From the NCBI RefSeq assembly GCF_030758315.1, contig NZ_CP132336.1, forward strand, positions 3,377,001-3,441,000: a stretch of 64,000 nucleotides of DNA, written 5' to 3'. This stretch comes from Pararhizobium sp. IMCC3301 (GTDB taxonomy: Bacteria; Pseudomonadota; Alphaproteobacteria; Rhizobiales; GCA-2746425). The notes under the pieces are model-generated. The model did no database searches. It saw nothing but the letters and a program-made list of their open reading frames with translations, and was not told where the DNA came from. The translations under genes were made by a program, and so were the position numbers. Below, in pieces: positions 25,917 to 34,438 of the stretch. Every line of letters starts with the position of its first letter. The first letter of the stretch is position 1.

Positions 25917-27381
25917 AAATTTAGAAAAGGACATAGACGATCAGTACCTTGACGCGTTAGAATTGTCTAGGACTCCTAATTTCGAAGAACTTGAACCCAA
26001 TCTTGAAACAGATAGAATCAGCTTTATAGCAAGAAAAAATGAAGATATAATATTTACAGCGAAAATTATAAAAAGATTTACACAGCTATCCCCAAATCAA
26101 GTTCTTTTAATTTCTGCTTCACCTGGTGTGGGAAAGTCTACATTTATTAGATTTCTTGCATCCCAATTAAGTAAATCATATTATATATCTTTATTCGATT
26201 ATAGTCCAGCATTTGAATATAATTTCAATATTGATCTTACGAACCATCACATAATGAGATTTGCATCTCATTTGGAAAAATCTATAGTTTACGGGTTGAG
26301 AGAAAATCGTTCCGAGCAGGCGAGTAAATTGAATATCAGCCAAAATATTAATAATTATTTTGAGATTGATGACTATGTAATTGATGTTTTGTCTAATCTA
26401 ATAGTTCGAGATATCGATGAGTACATATACATATTCATCGATAATATAGATTTCATAGACGCAGCAGAACAATTCCGGATCATAAGAATTGTCGGTGCCC
26501 TCAGTCAGAAAAATCGGAAGGTAATATTCATAGTTTGTGGCCGACCGTTCGTTACGATGATGGCTAGAGTTAACCCGCGACAGTTTTTCGGTACGACCAC
26601 TCATCTGCTGCATCATTTACCTTACTTGTCGATTAAGGATGTGATTGTCGGCAGGTTTTTGCCTGTTTCCAATGACCCAGACGTCGCAGGAAAGTTTCTT
26701 GATGACGATGCATTCGATCTACTGGATAATTTTATCGATGGTAATATCGCGTTGGGATTGAAAATATTGGCCGATCTATTCATTAAAAGGCCCTTCATGA
26801 GGCCGGTCGAAATACCGACTTCGAATAAGAATGACCTGATACAGGTTATGATCGGCGAACAATTACTCTCTGCCAAGAAGGATGACCATCAAGGCGGTAA
26901 CTTCGGATTCGTATGTGATATATTTGCTCGAACAAAGGCTGCGGACCGAATTCCGATAGTCTATTTTATCCTTAGCAAGCTCAATCGGCCAGTTCCAATC
27001 GATGACCAGGTATTATCCCAGTGGAATTCAGAAATTAGGCGAATTGATTCACAATCTCCAGTATATACAAATCGCGAATTTAGGGAAATAATTGAGACGT
27101 TGCGCGGGATGCGTCTTATTCGAAGGACTGGAATTGACCAGAGTAACAATATTAATTCAAAAATTTCCAAATCGAACCGCTCAGAGGTGTTTTTTGACTG
27201 CAGTTATTGTATTACTCGAACGGGAGTCACAACGATAATTTTGTCAAAAAGCACCATTTATGAAGATATGGCCAGTCTTTCGCACTATCCAACTGGCTAT
27301 AGAGATTACATTAAGCGAGATGATACAGTATTTAATATTCCTGAGCAAAGCAAGCCGTGGGAATTCACAGAAACTCAATGA
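25909..27381 (+). CDS. P-loop ATPase B of AT-rich three-gene module
   Basis: This encodes 490 residues. Walker A is S71-P-G-V-G-K-S-T78, Walker B I173-Y-I-F-I-D-N-I-D181, then a sensor-1-like strand V-I-F-I-V-C-G-R-P with an Arg (about 205-213), as in STAND/AAA+ NTPases. The C-terminal 200 residues look like winged-helix and helical domains (I-R-R-T-G-I around 400). The D-N-I-D motif mirrors ATPase A, so the two may be diverged paralogues that act together. The ribosome site GGGAGGG lies inside the membrane-protein gene. It has the same AT-rich character as ATPase A. Function unknown. Confidence 0.8.
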   Translation: MSKNLEKDIDDQYLDALELSRTPNFEELEPNLETDRISFIARKNEDIIFTAKIIKRFTQLSPNQVLLISASPGVGKSTFIRFLASQLSKSYYISLFDYSPAFEYNFNIDLTNHHIMRFASHLEKSIVYGLRENRSEQASKLNISQNINNYFEIDDYVIDVLSNLIVRDIDEYIYIFIDNIDFIDAAEQFRIIRIVGALSQKNRKVIFIVCGRPFVTMMARVNPRQFFGTTTHLLHHLPYLSIKDVIVGRFLPVSNDPDVAGKFLDDDAFDLLDNFIDGNIALGLKILADLFIKRPFMRPVEIPTSNKNDLIQVMIGEQLLSAKKDDHQGGNFGFVCDIFARTKAADRIPIVYFILSKLNRPVPIDDQVLSQWNSEIRRIDSQSPVYTNREFREIIETLRGMRLIRRTGIDQSNNINSKISKSNRSEVFFDCSYCITRTGVTTIILSKSTIYEDMASLSHYPTGYRDYIKRDDTVFNIPEQSKPWEFTETQ

Positions 27382-27459
27382 TTCGAGCCCTGAAAAGTTC
27401 TCCAATTTTGAGTAGAATTCGTCGGTTTTCGCTCTAAGCCTAATACCAACGGTGCCATT

Positions 27460-27501
27460 TTCTGACTCACGCGGGTTAGTTCAATCCCACGTGAGTCAGA
27501 A
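27460..27501. repeat. Perfect 12-bp inverted repeat (hairpin) after the ATPase module
   Basis: TTCTGACTCACG (27460-27471) and CGTGAGTCAGAA (27490-27501) are perfect inverted copies, with a further GGGTT / AATCCC pairing inside. It lies 79 bases past the last stop. No T-tract follows, so it may be an end of a lost mobile element as easily as a terminator. Confidence 0.6.
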
Positions 27502-27808
27502 TTTGCTGATGTTGGTAGAATGCCCTCATCGAACAACCGCAAACTATCGCCTCAATCGGAACGAGAGACTGGGCGCATGTATAAAAGGTCAGAAAATATC
27601 GCCGTTGGTATAAGAACCCGATTCAAAATTAATACCCATTGATTTTAATCCCCTGCGAGAGTCTCTATAAATCCCTCGGGTTGGTCATTTCTGGCTGGCT
27701 CAGCGGTTTTGACCACCCAACAACCTTGCTGATAGGGATCGTTGTCGGGATATTCGCCGGTTTCAAGGCGATTTTGCAGACTTCAGGCGCACTTCACCCG
27801 TATACCAC
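27502..27808. other. 307-base stretch between hairpin and IS5 remnant
   Basis: A short plus frame (27639-27863) contains a hydrophobic segment but runs into the antisense of the IS5 remnant and has no ribosome site. The end, CTAGGCGCTGTTGCCCC near 27,813-27,829, looks like an IS5-type terminal repeat. Nothing else is supported. Confidence 0.4.
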
Positions 27809-28084
27809 TTACCTAGGCGCTGTTGCCCCGTGCTCGAACTGGACCAGGCGGCTCATGTTGTAAACGAGGTTCATAATGCCGATCTTTGTCTTTTTCTTTG
27901 CCTGCGCTATACCAATCGTATGGATGAACTTGCCGCCCATGGAGCGTTGCTGAAAACCGAACACATGCGCGACACGAACCCGGACCTTCGAGCGGTTCTT
28001 GTTGGCTTTCATCTGCCTCGCGGTGAGGGGCTTGTTGTGTCTGCCCTTGTGATGAATATGACTGCGATAAACCGAATCGTTCAC
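27809..28084 (-). pseudogene. 3' remnant of an IS5-type transposase
   Basis: The minus frame reads H-H-K-G-R-H-N-K-P-L, then S-K-V-R-V-R-V-A-H-V-F-G, and M-N-L-V-Y-N-M-S-R-L-V-Q-F-E, the typical C-terminal third of IS5-family transposases including the Y-N-M-R-R-x-like tail. The N-terminal two thirds are missing. It lies just downstream of the relaxase gene on the same strand. Confidence 0.8.
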
Positions 28085-28125
28085 AATTGGTTGGTCTCAA
28101 CTTGTGTATAGGTTTTGCATTGCAA

Positions 28126-30921
28126 TTACCGATCCAACCGTAAAATCCCTCCTCTATCCGGCCTCTGCTCCCGCTTCATTCTTGGCATATTGTCGCCGTC
28201 ACCATAGATGCGAGTTTCGTGTTTATGCCTTGTGAGGGCGACGTAGGTTAGGTGTTTATCCAGCGTTCGCGACGATAAGACTAATGACCTATCCACGGTT
28301 GCGCCCTGGCTTTTGTGGATGGTGGTGGCGTAGCCGTGATCAATGGATGCGTATTGATTTGGCGAAAAGGTCAGGCGGCGCGGTTTGCCGTTGCTGGAAC
28401 CATCAAGGGTAACGAATATTTTGTCTTTGGTGACTTTTTCAATCGTCGCTAACGCACCATTCTTTACGCCAAGGTCAGTATCGTTTTTGGTGAAGATAAT
28501 GCGATCATTCGGGGCGAAGGCGCGCTTGCCATGAGTGGTTTTAAAATAATGCTCATCGACCAGTTCACCGCTTGATTTGCGCGCCATACGAACAGCCTGA
28601 TTGATAGCATGTACATCTTTGCGGCGATGGGCGAAGGCCAGCCGTGAGGCGTTGTCGCCGCGTGTTTCGATATCAACCATATAATCCTGCACCAACGCGG
28701 CAATGGCGTCATCTTGGCTTTTGGTCGTTTTGACCGCGCCGTGCTTTTGATAGGCATCTATCGCCTTTCCGGTATTGCCCGTTGCCAGATCAAGCGAGGC
28801 TTGGCGCTGCCAGTCTGATTTCTGGCGGCGGATTTCTGTGAGTTTTGCCGCGCCAATGTTTTCAGCAATATCTTTAAACGGTGTTCCGGCATTGATGGGC
28901 TGTAATTGTTCTGGATCGCCGACAAGAACAAGCTTTGCACCGTATTTCTTGGTGTGCTCGACAATACGGTTCATTTGGTGTGTGCCAATCATTCCGGCTT
29001 CATCAATCACCAGAACATCGCCAGGTTTTAATTGGTTGTAGCCGTTCTTCCAGCTCATTTCCATCGAGGCCAAGGTGCGGCTGATAATGCCGGAGGCATT
29101 TTGCAGACCATCGGCAGCTTTACCGGACAATGCCGCACCAAAAACCTGATAGCCTTGTTTTGCCCAAGCCTCATGCGCGGCGGCAAGCATGGTGCTTTTG
29201 CCGGTCCCGGCCAGACCGATAGCGGCGCTTATTCGTTCTGGATTTAGAATATGAATTATCGCCGCGTGTTGTTCATCGCTCAGGCTTGCCCCGTGCAGTT
29301 TTTGCAAAATCGCATTTTGGCGTTTGATGGCGTCATGCGTGTGGGCAGGTTTCACGCCATGAGTGTTTTCATCGACCATGCTTTTTGTGTCATGCGTGAG
29401 CCCGCTTTTAAGCCCCTCCATTTCCCGCGTTGAATAAATCGGTAGCGGATCACTTTTAATCTCGACTAGTTCTTTCGAGCGCAAAACCGCATCGGAGGCG
29501 GTGCGTAAGGCTAACGGATCATCGATATAATTCGCCAGCCCGCGCAGGATATCACGGCGGTTAAACTCGGACTTTTTATCAGTGATAATATCCAGAATTT
29601 TAATCGGCGATTGCCGGACTTGTTGCGCCGTATAGAGTTGGTCTTCTTCGGGCAGTAAAAGCGCTTGGGCAGGATCTGCCAACAGATCGACACCAAGCAC
29701 CTGTTCGTTAAGGTCAAAAGCATTCTCGCGATGCAGTTTCGCCAGACGAACCGCGTGTTGTTCTTTGAGGGTGCAAAACTCTTCCTCTAAGCCGCGTCTT
29801 TCACCGAGTTGCCATTCAATCAGTTTTTGCAGTTCCGCCTGGTCACGGATTTTATCCGCTTCTGCGGCCTGCGTGTGTTCAGCACGCATAATGTCGTATC
29901 TGCCGGAAAGCCTTGCCCAGAGAGCTTTTACACCTGTCGGCAAAAGCGAGACGCGGGATTTAACGACTTCAATCCTGAGCGCCTCTTGTGCTGCCTCCAA
30001 TGCTAGACGCGCTTGTCTATGACCACCGACAAGAACGCGACGTTTTGATTCAGCGGCATCAGTTGTTATCTGAAAGAGTGTTTCTGCTTCTGCAAAGGCG
30101 GCATCAAACGGAGCGCCCACCTTATCAGCAAAGCGTTCTGTGATATGCAATTGGACATCATCAACAGAAGGCAGCTTGTCAATGTCACCAAGGCGCGCGC
30201 GTAATTCTTTGGTCTTCACGCCAAGCCAGCGCGACAGCGAATAGACTTCACCCTGACCATCAACCGCAACAAAGCCGCGCCTGTCACCCTTGGCGAGCGT
30301 CAAGCCGTGTTCAGACAAGGCAGTGGCAAAGGCGGCCTTTGAATCAGAGCCTGCCCAGCAACCCAGCAAAAGGCTTTTTAATTCCTTCGGGTCACGTTGA
30401 ACCCTTTTTGCTTGATGGTGTTCTACTTGTGAGTAATTGAGTTGGTCGCGTTCCTCACTGTTCATCAAACCGCGTGGCATTTGCCAACCATGTTCAAGGA
30501 ATAGCTCCCGCGATAGCTCTTGTAATTTTCGCTTGTAAAGCGAGACATTCAGCGCGCGCATACGGACAATATCAATGCGTGACCACACACAATGCGCGTG
30601 CCGTCTGCCTTTCTTCTCGTGAAAGATAATTGCTCGGGGTTGGCCGGTTAATCCAAGTTTCGCTTCAATTCCGGCAATGGCTTGCTCAAATGCTTCGACA
30701 GAAACATTCTCCGTTTCCGGCGGACTTAAGACCAGCGAGAACATGAAATTCCTGCACTTCGTCCCTCGGCTCACCGCATAGGCTTCTGTTAAAGCTTCCG
30801 TCAGATCATCAGATACAAATCCAGAAATTTCATGCACGCGGACATGCTCATTCTCACGCGTGTTCAAAAGATGCCGCGCCAATTGCACAGCACCACCACG
30901 TTCATTGCCCTTTAAAATCAA
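28126..30921 (-). CDS. Relaxase fused to TraA-type helicase (mobilization protein)
   Basis: This encodes 931 residues. The N-terminal relaxase domain (1-250) has R-G-G-A-x-x-L-A-R-H-L-L-N near residues 8-20 and the metal-binding H101...R-R-H108-A-H110 motif. The middle is helical. From about 550 there is an SF1 helicase: G-L-A-G-T-G-K-S-T (about 565), V-I-D-E-A-G-M (about 640), V-G-D-P-E-Q-L-Q, and the C-terminal T-I-H-K-S-Q-G-A-T and Y-V-A-L-T-R-H-K. It should nick at oriT and unwind the transferred strand. The catalytic Tyr expected in the first motif of MobP/MobQ relaxases is not at that place. Its ATG overlaps the mobC stop. Confidence 0.9.
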   Translation of the reverse strand: MILKGNERGGAVQLARHLLNTRENEHVRVHEISGFVSDDLTEALTEAYAVSRGTKCRNFMFSLVLSPPETENVSVEAFEQAIAGIEAKLGLTGQPRAIIFHEKKGRRHAHCVWSRIDIVRMRALNVSLYKRKLQELSRELFLEHGWQMPRGLMNSEERDQLNYSQVEHHQAKRVQRDPKELKSLLLGCWAGSDSKAAFATALSEHGLTLAKGDRRGFVAVDGQGEVYSLSRWLGVKTKELRARLGDIDKLPSVDDVQLHITERFADKVGAPFDAAFAEAETLFQITTDAAESKRRVLVGGHRQARLALEAAQEALRIEVVKSRVSLLPTGVKALWARLSGRYDIMRAEHTQAAEADKIRDQAELQKLIEWQLGERRGLEEEFCTLKEQHAVRLAKLHRENAFDLNEQVLGVDLLADPAQALLLPEEDQLYTAQQVRQSPIKILDIITDKKSEFNRRDILRGLANYIDDPLALRTASDAVLRSKELVEIKSDPLPIYSTREMEGLKSGLTHDTKSMVDENTHGVKPAHTHDAIKRQNAILQKLHGASLSDEQHAAIIHILNPERISAAIGLAGTGKSTMLAAAHEAWAKQGYQVFGAALSGKAADGLQNASGIISRTLASMEMSWKNGYNQLKPGDVLVIDEAGMIGTHQMNRIVEHTKKYGAKLVLVGDPEQLQPINAGTPFKDIAENIGAAKLTEIRRQKSDWQRQASLDLATGNTGKAIDAYQKHGAVKTTKSQDDAIAALVQDYMVDIETRGDNASRLAFAHRRKDVHAINQAVRMARKSSGELVDEHYFKTTHGKRAFAPNDRIIFTKNDTDLGVKNGALATIEKVTKDKIFVTLDGSSNGKPRRLTFSPNQYASIDHGYATTIHKSQGATVDRSLVLSSRTLDKHLTYVALTRHKHETRIYGDGDNMPRMKREQRPDRGGILRLDR

Positions 30922-31367
30922 TGTTGCGTCTGCCCGCCGATACCGAGCGCCTGCGTCAGATCAAGCCGCATCGAGCGCACATAGGCATAGGCTTCATTAA
31001 TCTGGTCTTCGCTCTGTTGATCCAGCAGTAACGTGCCGCTATTGGCGTCATAGGCAAGTTGGTTCAGATTATTGGCAATCCGCGATTGCCCCAACAATCC
31101 CAACACTCGTCCTAAAGCCTCCTGATCTTTGACGGGAGCGCGAAGTCTTATCTTGCGTGGCGCACCATCCCCGCCAAACAGACACTTGCGAATATAGGCG
31201 CTCACCGACATTCCCGCCGATAAGTGTTTTAGTTGCGCCAATTCATCTTCCGTTAGGCGCAATGTCACACGTGGCGCTTTGGCTGGCGCTTCATCCCTCG
31301 GTGCAGAAGCCCCCGCGAAAGCCTTGCCAGCGGCCTTGTTTTCCTGAAGCTTTTTGCTCTCCATCAT
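30918..31367 (-). CDS. mobC: MobC-like relaxosome accessory protein
   Basis: This encodes 149 residues. A ribbon-helix-helix DNA-binding region (R-V-T-L-R-L-T-E-D-E-L-A-Q-L, about 33-46) is followed by S-V-S-A-Y-I-R-K-C-L-F and a helical part with R-I-A-N-N-L-N-Q-L-A, the standard MobC pattern. It binds near oriT and helps the relaxase open the strand. It overlaps the relaxase gene by 4 bases and is itself overlapped by a small upstream frame. Confidence 0.88.
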   Translation of the reverse strand: MMESKKLQENKAAGKAFAGASAPRDEAPAKAPRVTLRLTEDELAQLKHLSAGMSVSAYIRKCLFGGDGAPRKIRLRAPVKDQEALGRVLGLLGQSRIANNLNQLAYDANSGTLLLDQQSEDQINEAYAYVRSMRLDLTQALGIGGQTQH

Positions 31368-31522
31368 ATCGACAGCCTCGGGTGTTGCACACGAGGGCGA
31401 GCCTGCTTTTCTGGCTCTGAGGATAGTTGGTCTAAATCAATGTTCTCCTGTTTGAGGTACTGGTTCCATTCCTCTAAAGTATCCAAAATTGTGTTCGAGG
31501 TTTGTATCTCCCCGGGCACCAT
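31364..31522 (-). CDS. Possible small gene coupled to mobC
   Basis: This encodes 52 residues from ATG 31522 (TTTGGA 5 bases upstream); a longer frame to 31567 is possible. Its TGA overlaps the mobC ATG (ATGA), the same coupling as mobC to the relaxase, which is the main support. It is acidic and helical (L-E-E-W-N-Q-Y-L-K-Q-E). No family is recognised. Confidence 0.4.
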   Translation of the reverse strand: MVPGEIQTSNTILDTLEEWNQYLKQENIDLDQLSSEPEKQARPRVQHPRLSI

Positions 31523-31576
31523 TTTTTCCAAATGAAGACAGTGTGTTGTGCGTTGGCTTGTGGCCATGCAAGTTTG

Positions 31577-32146
31577 TCAGACCGTCGACCAGTCAATAAC
31601 ACCATGATCCTCGGTGTGTACGATGTCCTCTGGACTTACATAGTCGCCAAATATAACCAGATTGTTCCCTTTGTGACGTGCGTTCGGTACAAGAATGCCT
31701 GAGGGATCATCGGGGTCATCTGATCCGAGAAAATGTGCTGTTTCCGCAATCTTCTGACAGGTCTCATATTCACCGTGGCGATCAAGGTAAGGCAGTTTCC
31801 CAAAAGTGGTGCGATCAACGCCAAGGTTTGCGAGCAGGGAAGCGGCGGTCAGATCCAACAGCCCATCCACGCGCACCTTCAGTTCATGAAGCCGAAACTT
31901 GATCTTTGTAGGTGTGATGGGCTGCCCGCGGCTTACGTGAAACTTCATTTCCGCGAGCGCTCCTTCTTTGTCTAAGGAGGTGTAAAGGACGTCGAATGTC
32001 CCATCGTCCCAACGGTTACCCCCACCGAAAAAGAGTGTTGGATCGCGTCCGTCACGTGTAACACGCCAAACAATTCCTTCGAAGGTCTGGGCGTCGAGCA
32101 CTTCCAGAGTGTCTATGAGCTTTCGATCCCTGGGTCCTTCAATCAT
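31577..32146 (-). CDS. RES-domain toxin
   Basis: This encodes 189 residues. The RES fold is marked by W-R-V-T-R (Arg), the central Y-T-S-L-D-K-E-G-A-L-A-E-M-K-F-H (Glu) and a late Ser/Asn segment (V-P-N-A-R). RES toxins degrade NAD+ by phosphorolysis or hydrolysis and so stop growth (established for MbcT and related toxins). It follows the Xre-type antitoxin gene by 3 bases and is last in the operon. Confidence 0.9.
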   Translation of the reverse strand: MIEGPRDRKLIDTLEVLDAQTFEGIVWRVTRDGRDPTLFFGGGNRWDDGTFDVLYTSLDKEGALAEMKFHVSRGQPITPTKIKFRLHELKVRVDGLLDLTAASLLANLGVDRTTFGKLPYLDRHGEYETCQKIAETAHFLGSDDPDDPSGILVPNARHKGNNLVIFGDYVSPEDIVHTEDHGVIDWSTV

Positions 32147-32149
32147 ACT

Positions 32150-32494
32150 CTAGAGATACCCATCAGAGTCGAGGCGGTCTAATACCCGGAAAATTTCGAC
32201 AACGCGTCCATCATGGATGAGATCGATAGCTCTTTGCCCTTCCAGTTGCGGATGCCGGGCATAGAGCCAGAGCCTGATTTCATCATTTGAGTAGTAGTCT
32301 TCGAGACGCTTAACCACATAGATGAGATCGGACAGAACCCGCTCATTCGTCGGCTGGGGGCGCTTCGTGCCATTACGCCAACGTGAGACCGTCGCTTTTG
32401 AAACATCGGTTACATTGGCAATGTCAGTTCCGTTTAGCCCGCCTATTGTTTGAAGATCATTTATGCTCCTTGCGATAGCTGTCGTTTCCATCAT
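32150..32494 (-). CDS. Xre/MbcA/ParS-type antitoxin
   Basis: This encodes 114 residues. It has an N-terminal helix-turn-helix (I-A-N-V-T-D-V-S-K-A-T-V-S-R-W-R-N-G, about 24-42) and a C-terminal toxin-binding part with A-R-H-P-Q-L-E-G-Q-R-A-I-D-L-I, the DUF2384-like signature of antitoxins that pair with RES toxins. It should also repress the operon. Its ATG overlaps the stop of the 449-residue gene (ATGA at 32491-32494). Confidence 0.88.
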   Translation of the reverse strand: MMETTAIARSINDLQTIGGLNGTDIANVTDVSKATVSRWRNGTKRPQPTNERVLSDLIYVVKRLEDYYSNDEIRLWLYARHPQLEGQRAIDLIHDGRVVEIFRVLDRLDSDGYL

Positions 32495-33840
32495 TCTGTC
32501 CCAGTTCGGTTCAATGGAGTGCTGCGGCGTATTTCGCCAATTGCTCTCACTGTTGCCACCTGTTCGGTTCGCTCTCGTGCAAGATTTTCATATGTCTCCC
32601 TGAGTTTTTCTGTCATGTTACTTTGCCTAACCAGCCGAGCTCGTAGTTGCCCTAAGTCGACCTTCTTGTCAGCAGCCAATTCTGGTTTCGGATTGAGTTT
32701 GGCGGCTTTTTTCGCTGTAGCCACAACTTCACGCATCCGTTTGTCGGCGAAATGATCGGGGCGATTGACGGTTGGAACGCCAGAAATCGCAGCGATACGT
32801 CGCTGCGCATCACAAACGTTGAAACGACGTGGATCATTTCGGAGGTCATCGACCCCATTTGGCAAGATTGATCTGTCATTAGGCAGCAACGCACTTTTTG
32901 CCCCATGTGCGGACAGCAGCACTTCAAGCTCAGCGGTGGTCACTGTGCGACCCAAGGACGTAAGCCCAATGCGTGTCGCGCGGCCACCCCGTTTATCTTT
33001 GTCACGCTCTTCAGGCGAATTCGTCCACTTTGAAGTTGTAAACGTGGATTGTTCACCGAACCCGTGGGCAATGCCTGATACAACGTTCATGGCCAACAGC
33101 GCTTCGCCGGTGAGCCCACCCATGTAGTCCATAACGATTGGCCTGCCCATATTGTGCCAGCGCGCTAGGGTTCTTACGAGGCGCTGTGCGTTTGTTGGCC
33201 CGGTATCGGGCGATGACATTGAAGAACGGACCCACAAATTCTCGTACGGCAAGTCCGCAAGCACGGGCATGATCTTAGCCTGAAAGGCTTCGTCATTGAA
33301 ATCGGCCAATCGGGCTGCGATGAGATAGTCGATGACAATTGCTTTGCCGCCTTCATCATCCAGGGCCTTTCGCAATAGGTGACACCCTTGGCGATCAATC
33401 TCATACCATCCGTCGAAACCTGGATCAGCCAAGAAATGGGTTGGAGACAAGACGGCGCTGACACCGTTCTGCACCGCGCATCGAGCGATTGCTCCGTAAA
33501 TATCAGTTGGATGCTTTGCGCGGAAAATGTCCGGAGTTAGCGGTGATCCGCGTTCTAGAGGAGCCCAAGGCGCGGTTGAAGCAAGCCCCTTACACTTGCG
33601 ACGCGAAGACAATTCAATAGTTCGGGGATCGAGCACGATCTCGGTTTCAAGCCCCTGCAGCATCTGAATGATATCCTTTTGATAGGCGATCTTTGATGCA
33701 TCGACGACAAACCTGCGGCTCTGAATGACGCGCGCTGCAGCGAGATCTGCAACCTTGCGATAACTTAATTCACCCAAACGCACATATTGGGCGATGTTTT
33801 GAAACACGGATGTCTGCTTTGGGAATTCGATAACGCTCAT
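32491..33840 (-). CDS. Unrecognised 449-residue protein, first gene of the RES-Xre operon
   Basis: No membrane segment is present. The sequence alternates strands and helices (F-V-V-D-A-S, T-E-I-V-L-D-P-R, A-V-L-S-P-T-H-F-L, A-I-V-I-D-Y-L-I, R-P-I-V-M-D-Y-M-G-G-L), which suggests a TIM-barrel-like fold of about 330 residues; G-I-A-H-G-F-G lies near its end. The C-terminal 100 residues are basic and helical, probably coiled coil. I note a loose likeness to tRNA-guanine transglycosylase-type barrels but do not claim it. It overlaps the antitoxin gene, so it is made together with the toxin-antitoxin pair, and a perfect inverted repeat sits at its start. A third gene in front of RES-Xre is not part of the usual system. 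Confidence 0.7.
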   Translation of the reverse strand: MSVIEFPKQTSVFQNIAQYVRLGELSYRKVADLAAARVIQSRRFVVDASKIAYQKDIIQMLQGLETEIVLDPRTIELSSRRKCKGLASTAPWAPLERGSPLTPDIFRAKHPTDIYGAIARCAVQNGVSAVLSPTHFLADPGFDGWYEIDRQGCHLLRKALDDEGGKAIVIDYLIAARLADFNDEAFQAKIMPVLADLPYENLWVRSSMSSPDTGPTNAQRLVRTLARWHNMGRPIVMDYMGGLTGEALLAMNVVSGIAHGFGEQSTFTTSKWTNSPEERDKDKRGGRATRIGLTSLGRTVTTAELEVLLSAHGAKSALLPNDRSILPNGVDDLRNDPRRFNVCDAQRRIAAISGVPTVNRPDHFADKRMREVVATAKKAAKLNPKPELAADKKVDLGQLRARLVRQSNMTEKLRETYENLARERTEQVATVRAIGEIRRSTPLNRTGTE

Positions 33841-33849
33841 GGTGTCAAC

Positions 33850-33886
33850 CTTTCTGTTTCACAGATAATATTTTTGAAACAGAAAG
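33850..33886. promoter_or_regulatory. Operator-like inverted repeat of the RES-Xre operon
   Basis: CTTTCTGTTTCA (33850-33861) and TGAAACAGAAAG (33875-33886) are perfect inverted 12-bp arms with a 13-base AT-rich spacer, starting 10 bases upstream of the operon's first ATG. This is the shape and place expected for the site bound by the Xre antitoxin. Confidence 0.65.
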
Positions 33887-33987
33887 TCAACTACTGCTGA
33901 TTTGTGGGGCAACAGCATCACAAATATCTGCGAACGCCCGGCTCAGGCCCGAATCTAATCAGGCAATTCTGATTACCGTAAAGGATG

Positions 33988-34063
33988 TTGCGGTACGGGA
34001 ATCGGCGGCTATGAGCCCTTCAAAAACCTTTATCGCACTTGCGACTTCGGTCCGCATCGAAAA
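33988..34063. repeat. Dispersed repeat, copy A
   Basis: About 75 bases that align with 39303-39373 at roughly three matches in four by eye, sharing blocks such as GCGGT, GGAA, CGGC-GCTA, TTCAAA-ACCTT and TCCGC. On the minus strand both encode an A-(I/V)-K-V-F-E stretch, so this may be decayed coding sequence rather than a structural repeat. Confidence 0.4.
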
Positions 34064-34128
34064 ACCTTCAGGGAAGCGGGCTTTCGCTGCACGCGCCAGT
34101 CTGACGGATGTGTATCCTCAAAGCGGAC

Positions 34129-34287
34129 TCACAACAAAAGATGAAAACGGGAATAATGGCTGGCGTCACTGATGCCGACGCTACCATAGGCTGACTGCAC
34201 GTCGTGGCCTTGCGTCAGCTTCAGCTCAATTTCGCCCAGCAGCTTCAGTATATCTTCGTCTGACTGTCGTTTCCAGACCATCCACAT
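34129..34287 (-). pseudogene. IS3-type OrfA remnant
   Basis: The 52 codons read K-R-Q-S-D-E-D-I-L-K-L-L-G-E-I-E and G-H-D-V-Q-S-A-Y-G-S-V-G-I-S-D-A-S-H-Y-S, the typical N-terminal half of OrfA of IS3-family elements, then a premature stop. The W-R-K-K-Y-G-G part and all of OrfB are missing at this place. It marks the right edge of the mobile region. Confidence 0.75.
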
Positions 34288-34438
34288 TCCCTCGATACCC
34301 TCTCTCGAGACTCATCTACTGGCCGAGTTTTCAGCGGAGAAGGAGGTTGCATAATCAAACATTGCCAGTCTCTGCGACAATAGACTATTAAGTCGACCCA
34401 TATGGAGGCCACGACGTTCATTCTGCGGCGACAATAAA

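Noticed and set aside
27639-27863. Small membrane-protein frame on the plus strand
   Set aside because: Its second half is the antisense of the IS5 transposase remnant and no ribosome site precedes it.
23140-28084. IS5 fragments at 23.2 and 27.9 kb as two halves of one element split by the ATPase module
   Set aside because: Both are on the minus strand but the N-terminal piece is at the lower coordinate, which is the wrong order for a simple split.
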